64,000 nt of DNA from assembly GCA_965199005.1 (NCBI GenBank), contig CBDAQK010000006.1:930001-994000 (forward strand), given 5' to 3'. Under the pieces are notes generated by a model, which had not been told where the DNA came from, made no database searches, and saw only the letters and a program-made list of their open reading frames with translations. Below are positions 1-7,668 of the stretch, piece after piece. The translations under genes were made by a program, and so were the position numbers. How positions within the stretch are numbered: the first letter of the stretch is position 1; the number at the start of each line of letters is the position of its first letter. The stretch is from LMUY01 sp965199005. GTDB taxonomy: Bacteria > Pseudomonadota > Alphaproteobacteria > Acetobacterales > Acetobacteraceae.

Positions 1-787
1 ACCGGCTCACCATCTCCTTGAACTCGGAAAAGGCGAAGTCCGGCACGCTGGCGTAGCGGCGGCTGGGCGCGAAGAAGGCGAGGGTGGAATAGCCCCAATA
101 GTTCACCAGGTTTTTCTCGATCAGGTAGCTGTCGTCGGCAAACATGTGGATGGGCAGTAATTCGACGCTGGTGACGCCCAACCTGCGGATATACTGGGTG
201 ACTTCACGGGTCGCGAGGCCGCGAAAGGTCCCACGGAGCTCTTCCGGCACGGCGGGATGCAGCTTGGTGTAGCCGCGGACATGCGTCTCGTACAGCACCG
301 TCCGGTCCCACGGCACGCGCGGCGGGCGGTCGTCGCCCCAAGTGAAGGCCGGGTCGATCACCCGTGCCTTCGGCATGAATTTAGCGCTGTCACGCTCGTC
401 GTAGGTGGTATCTTCCTCCCCTAACACGTAGCCGAACAGCTCGGGCGCCCAGGTGATCTGTCCCACCACGGCCTTGGCATAGGGATCCAACACCAGCTTG
501 TTGGGATTGAACCGGTGGCCGTTCTCGGGCTCGTAGGGGCCGTGCACGCGGTAGCCATACACGGTGCCGGGCCGCGCATCCGGCAGGTAACCGTGCCAGA
601 TTTCGTTGGTGTATTCCGGCAGCATGACGCGCCCGATTTCGGTTTCACCCAAATCGTCGAACAAGCACAACTCCACGCCGGTCGCATTGGCTGAGAACAA
701 TGAGAAATTCACCCCGAGACCGGTCCAGGTTGCGCCCTGCGGATAGGGGCGGCCCTCCTCGATGCGGATGCTGCTAGCCTCTGTCAT
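1..787 (-). CDS. glgX: Glycogen debranching enzyme GlgX, N-terminal part (truncated by window edge)
   Basis: Isoamylase-type GlgX hydrolyses alpha-1,6 branch points of glycogen in the cytoplasm. About 262 residues are visible. The N-terminus has the CBM48-like stretch PYPQGATWTGLGVNFSLFSA, followed by VYGYRVHGPYEPENGHRFNP and KLVLDPYAKAV, all typical of GlgX/TreX. The catalytic-barrel start YETHVRGYTKLHPAVPEELR and LLPIHMFADDSYL are also present, and the visible part ends near NYWGYSTLAFFAPSRRYA. The catalytic Asp/Glu residues lie beyond the window. The ATG at 787 gives MTEASSIRIEEGRPYPQG, a normal GlgX start. It is transcribed away from the divergent LeuC-like operon. Two further alpha-glucan enzymes lie on the same strand at 4972-9532, so glycogen turnover is a local theme. 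Confidence 0.93.
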   Translation of the reverse strand, partial: MTEASSIRIEEGRPYPQGATWTGLGVNFSLFSANATGVELCLFDDLGETEIGRVMLPEYTNEIWHGYLPDARPGTVYGYRVHGPYEPENGHRFNPNKLVLDPYAKAVVGQITWAPELFGYVLGEEDTTYDERDSAKFMPKARVIDPAFTWGDDRPPRVPWDRTVLYETHVRGYTKLHPAVPEELRGTFRGLATREVTQYIRRLGVTSVELLPIHMFADDSYLIEKNLVNYWGYSTLAFFAPSRRYASVPDFAFSEFKEMVSR

Positions 788-903
788 TCTGATGCCCTGA
801 AAGGAATACCGCGCACAAAGCGCGTGGCAGCCGTAACAGTTCCGCAACTGTGGCCGTCCGGGGCAACCTCCTGTAGCCTGGCTGCAAAACCGGAGGATTG
901 CCC

Positions 904-2301
904 ATGCCCCGTACGATGTTCGACAAGCTTTGGACCAGCCACGTCGTGGCGGATTTGGGCGACGGGTGGGCGTTGCTGCACATCGACCGGCATTTGCTGC
1001 ACGATTTGTCCGGCGCCCGCGCGCTGGAGGAGGTCCAGGAGCGGTCGCTGAGCGTGCGCAACCCCGAACTGACTTTCTCCACGGCGGACCATGCCATCTC
1101 CAGCGCCCCCGGCCGCACCCAGGCAACCTTCGCGCCCGGCGAGGCACTGCTCGTGGGGTTGCGCACCCGGTCTGCCCACTACGGGATCCGGTTCTTCGAC
1201 CTCGGGCAGGATGGGCAGGGCATCGTCCACGTCATGGGGCCGGAACTGGGCATCGTGCTGCCGGGCGTGACGCTGATCTGCGGCGATAGCCATACCTGTA
1301 CGAATGGCGGCATGGGCGCGCTGGCCTTTGGGGTCGGCTCGTCCGAACTGGTGCATGCCTTGGCGACGCAGACCTTGCGGCAGCGCCGGCCCCGCACCAT
1401 GCGGGTGTTGTTCGAGGGCGCGACCGGGCCTGGTGTAACGCCCAAGGACATGATCCTGCACGTGATCGGCCAAATCGGCGCGGCGTCGGGCACCGGGTTC
1501 GCGGTGGAATATGCCGGGGAGGCGGTGCGGGCGCTGCCGCTGGAGGGTCGGCTGACCCTGTGCAACCTGTCCATCGAACTCGGCGCCAAGATGGGCTTCG
1601 TGGCGCCCGATGATACGACCTATGAGTATCTGCGCGGGCGGCGCTATGTTCCGCAGGGCGCTGCTTTCGACGAGGCGGTGGCGTATTGGCGCACCCTGCC
1701 AACTGACGAAGGGGCCATTTTCGACCGGGAAGTGCGGATCGATGCGGCGTCCATCGCCCCTACCGTCACCTGGGGCACCAGCCCGGAGCACGCGATCGGG
1801 ATTGGCGAGAGCATCCCCGACCCCGAGCACGCCCCGGACCCGGCGCATCGCCTGGCTTGGCGCAATGCGCTCGACTATATGGGGCTGCAGGCAGGGCAGA
1901 AGATCGCCGGCACCAAGGTGGATTGGGTGTTCATCGGCTCCTGCACCAATAGCCGCCTGTCCGATCTGCGCAATGCCGCCGCCGTGGCGCAGGGGCGGCA
2001 CGTGGCGCCGGGCGTCACGGCCTGGGTGGTGCCTGGCTCCGAACGCGTCAAGCGGGATGCCGAGAGCGAGGGGCTGGACCAAATCTTCCGCGACGCCGGG
2101 TTTGCCTGGCGCGAACCAGGGTGCAGCATGTGCGTGGCTGCCAATGGGGAGCGGGTGCCGCCGGGTGCACGCTCGGTCTCGACCTCCAACCGCAATTTCG
2201 TGGGGCGGCAGGGGCCAGGGGCCCGCACCCATCTGGCCAGCCCGGCCATGGCAGTGGCGGCGGCGGTCACCGGCGCCATCACCGATGTGAGGAGCCTGTG
2301 A
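904..2301 (+). CDS. LeuC-like aconitase-family dehydratase, large subunit
   Basis: This is the large subunit (465 aa) of an aconitase-superfamily hydro-lyase of the LeuC type. It is expected to bind a [4Fe-4S] cluster and to isomerise or hydrate a branched malate-type acid together with the next gene. Cluster ligands are visible: Cys347 in GSCTNSR, and Cys407 and Cys410 in GCSMCVAAN. ICGDSHTCTNGGMGALAFG and STSNRNFVGRQG are also present. The ATG at 904 is preceded by GGAGG at 892-896. The stop overlaps the next start by one base. Because an isocitrate-lyase-type gene and an isochorismatase-fold gene follow directly, with no leuB or leuA, the substrate may not be isopropylmalate. Dimethylmalate dehydratase DmdA is a known LeuC-like alternative. 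Family is certain; substrate is open. Confidence 0.85.
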   Translation: MPRTMFDKLWTSHVVADLGDGWALLHIDRHLLHDLSGARALEEVQERSLSVRNPELTFSTADHAISSAPGRTQATFAPGEALLVGLRTRSAHYGIRFFDLGQDGQGIVHVMGPELGIVLPGVTLICGDSHTCTNGGMGALAFGVGSSELVHALATQTLRQRRPRTMRVLFEGATGPGVTPKDMILHVIGQIGAASGTGFAVEYAGEAVRALPLEGRLTLCNLSIELGAKMGFVAPDDTTYEYLRGRRYVPQGAAFDEAVAYWRTLPTDEGAIFDREVRIDAASIAPTVTWGTSPEHAIGIGESIPDPEHAPDPAHRLAWRNALDYMGLQAGQKIAGTKVDWVFIGSCTNSRLSDLRNAAAVAQGRHVAPGVTAWVVPGSERVKRDAESEGLDQIFRDAGFAWREPGCSMCVAANGERVPPGARSVSTSNRNFVGRQGPGARTHLASPAMAVAAAVTGAITDVRSL

Positions 2302-2918
2302 TGCAAGCGTTCACCACCGTCTCTGGCACCGCCGCGCCGCTGATGCGCGACAATATCGACACCGACGTGATCATCCGGATCGAACGGCTGACCGGCACCA
2401 CGCGGGAGTCGATGGCGAAATGGGCCTTCGAAGCGCTGCGCTACCGGCCGGATGGGTCCGAGAACCCGGATTTCGTGCTGAACCAGGAGCCGTTCCGCGG
2501 CGCGCCTATCTTGATTGCCGGGGATAATTTCGGTTGCGGTTCATCGCGCGAGGGTGCGGTGTGGGCAATGATGGGGGCCGGGCTGCGCTGCGTGGTGGCG
2601 TCCTCGTTCGGCGATATCTTCTTCAACAATTGCTTCCAGAACGGGATGCTCCCGGTCCGGCTGCCGCCTGACGACGTGGCACGGCTGGCGGAACAATGCG
2701 CGGGCGGCAATGCCCGCGTGACCGTCGATCTGCGGCGGCAGGTGGTGGTGTTTCCGCATGGCGAGGAAGTCGGCTTCGACATCGAGGCGATCCGCCGCGA
2801 TGCCCTGCTGGAGGGGCTGGACGAGATCGGGCTGACGCTGAAGCACGAGGGCGCCATTGCCGCCTACCAGGCGAAGGACCGGGCTGCGCGCCCGTTCGTC
2901 TGGCAGCCGGGCGCCTGA
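2301..2918 (+). CDS. LeuD-like dehydratase, small subunit
   Basis: This is the small (swivel-domain) subunit of the same hydro-lyase, 205 aa, close to the roughly 200 aa usual for LeuD. The start MQAFTTVSGTAAPLMRDNID contains the family's 'NIDTDVIIRI' substrate-side loop. The strongly conserved GDNFGCGSSREGAVWAM motif lies near residue 75. It should assemble with the product of 904-2301 into a cytoplasmic heterodimer. The ATG at 2301 overlaps the preceding TGA (TGATG), and its own stop again overlaps the next ATG, so the genes are translationally coupled. The region FRGAPILIAG matches LeuD rather than full-length aconitase. As for its partner, isopropylmalate isomerase and dimethylmaleate hydratase (DmdB) cannot be separated by eye. 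Confidence 0.85.
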   Translation: MQAFTTVSGTAAPLMRDNIDTDVIIRIERLTGTTRESMAKWAFEALRYRPDGSENPDFVLNQEPFRGAPILIAGDNFGCGSSREGAVWAMMGAGLRCVVASSFGDIFFNNCFQNGMLPVRLPPDDVARLAEQCAGGNARVTVDLRRQVVVFPHGEEVGFDIEAIRRDALLEGLDEIGLTLKHEGAIAAYQAKDRAARPFVWQPGA

Positions 2919-3775
2919 TGATGGACCTTAGGACTGCCCTTCGCGACCGCCAGGTGATCGCACCCGGCGTCTACGATGCGCTGACCGCATCGATCGCCGC
3001 TTCCGCCGGGTTCGAGGCCTTGTACGTGTCCGGCGGCGCCATCGCGTACACGAAGCTCGGCCGGCCGGATATCGGCCTGGTCAGCATGAATGAGGTGGTG
3101 GAGACGGTGTCCCTCATCCGTGACCGGGTGGAGCTGCCGTTGGTGGTGGACGCCGATAATGGCTATGGCAATGCGCTGAACGTGCAGCGTACCGTGCGCA
3201 TGTTCGAACGGGCCGGCGCCAATGCGATCCAGTTGGAGGATCAGACGCTGCCGAAGCGCTGCGGCCATTTGCGTGACAAGACGGTGGTGCCAGCGGCGGA
3301 GATGGTGGGCAAAATCCGTGCGGCGGTGGATGCCCGCGCCAGCCAGTCAACGCTGATCGTCGCCCGCACCGACGCCGTCGCCGTGGAAGGGTTGGAACCC
3401 GCAATCGACCGCGCCCGCCGCTACGCCGAGGCTGGGGCGGACGTGCTGTTCGTGGAGGCGCCACAGAACCGCGACCAATTGGCGGTGGTCGGCCACGCTC
3501 TGGCGGGAACGCTGCCCTTGCTGGCGAACATGGTCGATGGCGGCGATACGCCTAATTTGCCAGCCGCAGAGTTAGCCGAGCTAGGTTTCAAGCTGGTGAT
3601 CTTCCCCGGCGGCATCGTGCGCGCCCTGTTGCGGACGATGGCGGACTACTATGGCTCGCTCGCGACCCATCGCAGCAACCAGCCCTTCGCCGGCCGCATG
3701 CTGAACTTCAAGGACATGAACGACGTGCTGGGCACCCCGGCCATGCTCGCGTTAGGTAAAAGCTACGAGGCGTGA
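2918..3775 (+). CDS. Isocitrate lyase / PEP mutase family carbon-carbon lyase
   Basis: This 285-residue protein belongs to the isocitrate lyase/phosphoenolpyruvate mutase superfamily, a Mg-dependent TIM barrel that cleaves 2-hydroxy acids such as methylisocitrate or dimethylmalate. DADNGYGN at residues 78-85 is the metal-binding segment. KRCGHL contains the flexible-loop Cys115 that marks lyases (methylisocitrate lyase, 2,3-dimethylmalate lyase) rather than phosphonate mutases. VSGGAIAYTKLGRPDIGLVS and LQLED-like QLEDQTLPKRCGH are present. Start ATG 2918 or 2921 (MM); the first overlaps the leuD-like stop. Placed directly after LeuCD-type genes, it resembles the dimethylmaleate hydratase plus dimethylmalate lyase pair of nicotinate fermentation (established knowledge). 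That assignment here is inference. Oxaloacetate decarboxylase-type homologues are the alternative. Confidence 0.82.
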   Translation: MMDLRTALRDRQVIAPGVYDALTASIAASAGFEALYVSGGAIAYTKLGRPDIGLVSMNEVVETVSLIRDRVELPLVVDADNGYGNALNVQRTVRMFERAGANAIQLEDQTLPKRCGHLRDKTVVPAAEMVGKIRAAVDARASQSTLIVARTDAVAVEGLEPAIDRARRYAEAGADVLFVEAPQNRDQLAVVGHALAGTLPLLANMVDGGDTPNLPAAELAELGFKLVIFPGGIVRALLRTMADYYGSLATHRSNQPFAGRMLNFKDMNDVLGTPAMLALGKSYEA

Positions 3776-4350
3776 TGCAGGACACCGCCCTGCTGCTGGT
3801 CGACCTGCAGAACGATTTCATTCATCCCCGCGGCGCCTATGCCCGTGGCGGCCCGGGCGTGCCGGAAATCGCCGCCTTGCCCGGGCGCCTTGCTCCGCTG
3901 GCCGCGCGGGTGCGGACGGCAGGCGGGTGGGTGGTGGCGACCCAGTTCACCCTGGTGCCTGCACGGGATGGCGAGCCGTTGATATCGCCCCATCTGCTGT
4001 CGCTCAGGCCGTTCCTGCGCAAGGGCGATTTCCTGCCGGGCGCTTGGGGCCACCAGGTGGTGGACGAACTCGGGCCCATCGACCTCCCCGTCGAAAAGAT
4101 CGCCTACAACGCCTTCTACATGACACGTTTGGAGTGGGTGCTGCGGCGATGCAGCATCACGCGGCTCATCGTGGGCGGCATCGTGACCAACGGCGGCGTC
4201 GCCTCCACCGTGCGGGATGCGCATGTGCGGGACATGGACGTGACCGTGCTGGAGGATGGCTGCGCCGCCTTCACGCCGGAGATCCATCGGACCGCGATCG
4301 ACGCGCTGCGCCCGGTGGCCAAGGTCGCGACGGTATCAGCGTTGCCATAA
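3775..4350 (+). CDS. Isochorismatase-fold hydrolase, catalytic Cys replaced by Gly
   Basis: This 191-aa protein has the isochorismatase/cysteine-hydrolase fold. The acid Asp10 (LLLVDLQNDF) and Lys108 (VEKIAYNAF) are in place. Where amidases such as nicotinamidase or maleamate amidase carry the nucleophile Cys, the sequence reads GIVTNGGVASTVRDA, giving Gly141. Gly at this position is known in isochorismatases EntB and PhzD, which hydrolyse vinyl ethers through the Asp. The protein may therefore act on an enol ether, or have lost hydrolase activity. The ATG at 3775 overlaps the preceding TGA by one base, making it the fourth gene of the operon. Its 3' end overlaps the convergent bluB by 15 bp. 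Fold is certain; activity is inferred. Confidence 0.82.
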   Translation: MQDTALLLVDLQNDFIHPRGAYARGGPGVPEIAALPGRLAPLAARVRTAGGWVVATQFTLVPARDGEPLISPHLLSLRPFLRKGDFLPGAWGHQVVDELGPIDLPVEKIAYNAFYMTRLEWVLRRCSITRLIVGGIVTNGGVASTVRDAHVRDMDVTVLEDGCAAFTPEIHRTAIDALRPVAKVATVSALP

Positions 4351-4962
4351 CTCCGCCGGGCGAGGGGATTCCCACCCCATCCGCTCCAGCTCTGGCCGGT
4401 CGTCTTCCTGGCTGGGATAGCCGAGGCAGAGATAGCCGATAAACTGCCATTCCCCCGGCACATCCAATGCTGCCGTGACGCAGGCGGGGTCCAGGATCGA
4501 GACCCAACCGAGCCCGAGCCCCATCGTGCGCGCAGCCAACCAAAGTGTATGAATGGCAAGGACAGCCGAATACGCAGTGGTCTGCGGCATCGTCATGCGT
4601 CCAAGGCCGCCGCCCTGGGCCGGGTCCGGTTCGGCGAACACCGCCAGATGGCAGGGTGCCTCGTCAAGCCCGGCGAGTTTGAGCCTGGCGTATCCTGCCG
4701 CGCGGTCACCCTCCTGCCGTGCCAGTGCCTCCGCATTGCAGGTGGCGAAGATCTGCCGGACCGCGGCCCGTCGCGCGGGGTCGTCCACCGCGACGAAGCG
4801 CCAAGGTTGGCTCAGCCCGACGGAGGGGGCCAGTGCAGCCACTTCGAGCAGCTCCCGCAACATGGTCTTTGGCACCGGGTCGCGGCGGAAATGGCGCACG
4901 TCGCGGCGCCAGCGGAAGAGCTCCAGCAAGTGGGTCCGAAACTGGCCGTCAAAATCGGGCAT
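4336..4962 (-). CDS. bluB: 5,6-dimethylbenzimidazole synthase BluB
   Basis: BluB (208 aa) is a nitroreductase-fold flavoenzyme that fragments reduced FMN with oxygen to make dimethylbenzimidazole, the lower ligand of vitamin B12. Family marks are the N-terminal FRWRRDVRHFRRDPVP, the flavin/lid segment APSVGLSQPWRFV near residue 45, GLGLGWVSILDP and YLCLGYPSQEDDRPELE near the C-terminus. Length matches BluB (about 200-230 aa). The ATG at 4962 is only 9 nt downstream of the GH63-like stop, so it appears to be the last gene of an operon with two glucan-degrading enzymes, which is an odd context. There is no room for a cobalamin riboswitch directly upstream. A generic nitroreductase is the only alternative, and PSVGLSQPWRF argues against it. 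Confidence 0.9.
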   Translation of the reverse strand: MPDFDGQFRTHLLELFRWRRDVRHFRRDPVPKTMLRELLEVAALAPSVGLSQPWRFVAVDDPARRAAVRQIFATCNAEALARQEGDRAAGYARLKLAGLDEAPCHLAVFAEPDPAQGGGLGRMTMPQTTAYSAVLAIHTLWLAARTMGLGLGWVSILDPACVTAALDVPGEWQFIGYLCLGYPSQEDDRPELERMGWESPRPAELWQR

Positions 4963-4971
4963 AGGATGGCG

Positions 4972-7668
4972 CTAAGTCGCCTGCACAGGGCCCGGCGTCG
5001 CCGATGGCATTTCCGCCGTCGTCCTGGCCCACGTGCTTTCCGGCCCGGCCAGGAGCAGCGCAATGCAACCTGTCCATCCCGTCTGATGCGAGGCACCCAG
5101 GCCGCGCCCGGTATCCCCGTGGAAATATTCGTGGAACAACAGATTATCGCGGAAATCCGGGTCGCTCTGTGACAGCGTGTCGTCGCCAAAGAACGGCCGA
5201 CGCCCATCCTCGCCACGCAGGAACAGCGATTTCAACCGGGTTGCCAGCATGCCGGCTACGTCCTTCAACGACACCATCTGGCCCGACCCCACCGGGCATT
5301 CAACGCGGAAGTCATCGCCGTAATAGCGGTGGAACTCCCGCAAGCTGTCGACCAGCAGGATGTTCACCGGCATCCAAACCGGGCCTCGCCAGTTGGAGTT
5401 GCCACCGAAGGCGTGCGTCGTGCCTTCGCCGGGCTCATAGCCGATGCTGTACTTTTGGCCGTCCACCGCCAGCACATAAGGATTGGCCTCATGGTATTTC
5501 GACAATGCCCGAACGCCATGGGCTGACAAGAACTCCGTCTCGTCCAACATCTGCCGCAACAGCATCTTCATGCGATGGCCACGCAACAACGACAGCAAAT
5601 GCCGCTCGCCCGACCCGGTATCCGTCCAGCGGGAGATCAGCGCCGCCAGATCGGGGCGGTCGTTCAGGAAATACTGCAGCCGCTCGCTAAACGCCGGCAG
5701 GGCCTGGAACGCCCGGGCGCCGATCACCTCCACCGCGAATAGCGGGATCAGCCCCACCATCGAGCGTACCCGCAACGGGATGGTGTCGCCATTCGGCAGA
5801 TGCAGGACGTCGTAGAAGAATTGGTCCTGTTCATCCCACAGGCCGATGCCACCGGCTTTGGTCATGGCCTCCGCAATGTAGAGGAAATGCTCGAAGAACT
5901 TGGTCGCCATGTCCTCATAGGCATCATCCTCGATGGCAAGCTCGAGCGCGATGCGCATCATGTTCAGCGTGAACATGGCCATCCAGGCCGTGCCGTCCGA
6001 CTGGTCGATCAGGCCGCCCGTGGGAAGCGGGTGGGACCGGTCGAAGATCGTGATATTATCCAGCCCCAAGAACCCGCCCTGGAACAAATTGCGGTCTTTG
6101 TCGTCCTTGCGGTTGACCCACCAGGTGAAGTTCAGCAGCAGCTTGTGGAACGCCATTTCCAGGAATTTGCGGTCGGCATGACCTGTCAGCGCCCGATCCA
6201 TCTGGAACACCCGGAGTACCGCCCATGCATGCACCGGCGGGTTTACATCCCCGAACGCCCATTCATAGGCCGGCAATTGCCCGTTCGGGTGCATGTAGCG
6301 CTCCCGCATCAGTAGCAGCAATTGCGCCTTGGCGAAGCCGGGGTCGATCAGCGCGAAGGTCACGGTATGGAATGCCAAATCCCACGCAGCATACCACGGA
6401 TACTCCCAGGCATCCGGCATCGAGATGACGTCCGCATTGTCCAAATGCCGCCAATCGACGTTGCGCCCCGATTTACGCGCCGCGGGCGGGGCGGGCTGGC
6501 CGGGATCACCATCCAGCCACCGCCGCACGTCCAAGGCGTAGAATTGCTTCGACCACAACATCCCTGCCAACGCCTGGCGCTGCACGGTGCGCTCGTCGGC
6601 ATCCGGCATGTCGCGCTGGAGCACGCCGTAATACGCCTCTGCCTCCTCACGGCGGCTTTGCATCACGGCGTCGAACCACGCGAAGGCGTCTTCCGTCGAG
6701 TCCGGCCGTAGGCGCAGCCGAAGCGTCGCTTCGCCGCCGGCTGGGATTTCCACGCGCCAACGCGCGGCGCATTTCGTGCCCCGGCGCAGCCCGTTCACCG
6801 TATCGCCCTTGCCGTTGACGATGTAGTCGTTGATGCCGTCCTTGAACGGACCCGGCATTTTGGTGCCGTAAATCCGGTTGTAGTTGGTCTCGTTTTCGCA
6901 AAACAACCACTCCGCGTCCGGCGAATCCACCTCGCAAATCCGCACCCGGGCCAGCGCAGGATGGCTGGCGCGAACCTTGCTGCCCTCCAGCGCGAGGAGC
7001 GGCTTCGGCCGGTTCGGCACCCATGTCCAGGTGTTGCGCGACCAGAACTGCGGCAGGATGTGCAGCGGCGCCGGGTCCGGCCCGCGGTTGTGTGCCGTGA
7101 TCTGCATCAATATGTCGTCGGTCGACGCCTTGGCATACTCCACCACCACGTCGAAATAGCGACGCTCGTTGAAGATCCCGGTATCGACCAACTCGTATTC
7201 GCGGTCACCGGCGCCGCGGCGGGCGTTTTCCTGCACCAAATCGTCGTACGGGTAGGCCGCCTGCGGATATTTGTATAGCATCCGCATGTAGGAGTGCGTC
7301 GGCGTACTATCCAGGAAGTAGTAGAGTTCCTTGACGTCCTCGCCATGGTTGCCCTGCGCATTGGTCAGCCCGAACAGCCTCTCCTTGAGGATAGGGTCCT
7401 TCTCGTTCCACAAGCCGAGGCTCAGGCACCAGCGGAGTTTCTCGTCGGCGAACCCGGCCAGCCCATCCTCTCCCCAGCGATAGGCAACGCTGCGGGCCTG
7501 ATCATGCGGCAGATAATCCCACGCCATGCCGCCGGGGCTGTAATCTTCCCGCACCGTGCCCCATTGCCGTTCGCTGAGGTAGGGCCCCCATCGCCGCCAA
7601 CCCTCCCCGCGTTCGGTGGCGAGCAGGCGGCGCCCCTCTGCCGTCTCGAAGATGGGATCAGGATCCAT
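4972..7668 (-). CDS. GH63/MGH1-like glucosidase (898 aa)
   Basis: This large cytoplasmic protein without signal peptide has the (alpha/alpha)6 barrel of GH63-type mannosyl-oligosaccharide-glucosidase-like enzymes, commonly annotated simply as 'glucosidase'. The N-terminus PYLSERQWGTVREDYSPGG and PHDQARSVAYRWGEDGLAGF, and the barrel motifs EYPWYAAWDLAFHTVTF, LPAYEWAFGDVNPPVHAWA, LIDQSDGTAWMAMFTLNM and SNWRGPVWMPVN are visible. The C-terminus has FHEYFHGDTGRGLGASHQ. Acidic residues in the AWDLA, YEWAFGD and HGDTG segments are the likely catalytic carboxylates (inference). It overlaps the upstream amylo-1,6-glucosidase by 11 nt, implying joint action on alpha-glucans or trehalose-type sugars. 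Substrate is not known. No disruption is seen. Confidence 0.85.
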   Translation of the reverse strand: MDPDPIFETAEGRRLLATERGEGWRRWGPYLSERQWGTVREDYSPGGMAWDYLPHDQARSVAYRWGEDGLAGFADEKLRWCLSLGLWNEKDPILKERLFGLTNAQGNHGEDVKELYYFLDSTPTHSYMRMLYKYPQAAYPYDDLVQENARRGAGDREYELVDTGIFNERRYFDVVVEYAKASTDDILMQITAHNRGPDPAPLHILPQFWSRNTWTWVPNRPKPLLALEGSKVRASHPALARVRICEVDSPDAEWLFCENETNYNRIYGTKMPGPFKDGINDYIVNGKGDTVNGLRRGTKCAARWRVEIPAGGEATLRLRLRPDSTEDAFAWFDAVMQSRREEAEAYYGVLQRDMPDADERTVQRQALAGMLWSKQFYALDVRRWLDGDPGQPAPPAARKSGRNVDWRHLDNADVISMPDAWEYPWYAAWDLAFHTVTFALIDPGFAKAQLLLLMRERYMHPNGQLPAYEWAFGDVNPPVHAWAVLRVFQMDRALTGHADRKFLEMAFHKLLLNFTWWVNRKDDKDRNLFQGGFLGLDNITIFDRSHPLPTGGLIDQSDGTAWMAMFTLNMMRIALELAIEDDAYEDMATKFFEHFLYIAEAMTKAGGIGLWDEQDQFFYDVLHLPNGDTIPLRVRSMVGLIPLFAVEVIGARAFQALPAFSERLQYFLNDRPDLAALISRWTDTGSGERHLLSLLRGHRMKMLLRQMLDETEFLSAHGVRALSKYHEANPYVLAVDGQKYSIGYEPGEGTTHAFGGNSNWRGPVWMPVNILLVDSLREFHRYYGDDFRVECPVGSGQMVSLKDVAGMLATRLKSLFLRGEDGRRPFFGDDTLSQSDPDFRDNLLFHEYFHGDTGRGLGASHQTGWTGCIALLLAGPESTWARTTAEMPSATPGPVQAT

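Noticed and set aside
784..2232. Long open frame on the minus strand opposite the LeuC-like gene
   Set aside because: It is a GC-driven antisense frame; its translation has no family motifs, while the plus strand carries a full aconitase-type protein.
4963..4971. Cobalamin riboswitch controlling bluB
   Set aside because: Only nine nt separate bluB from the upstream stop, so there is no space for one.
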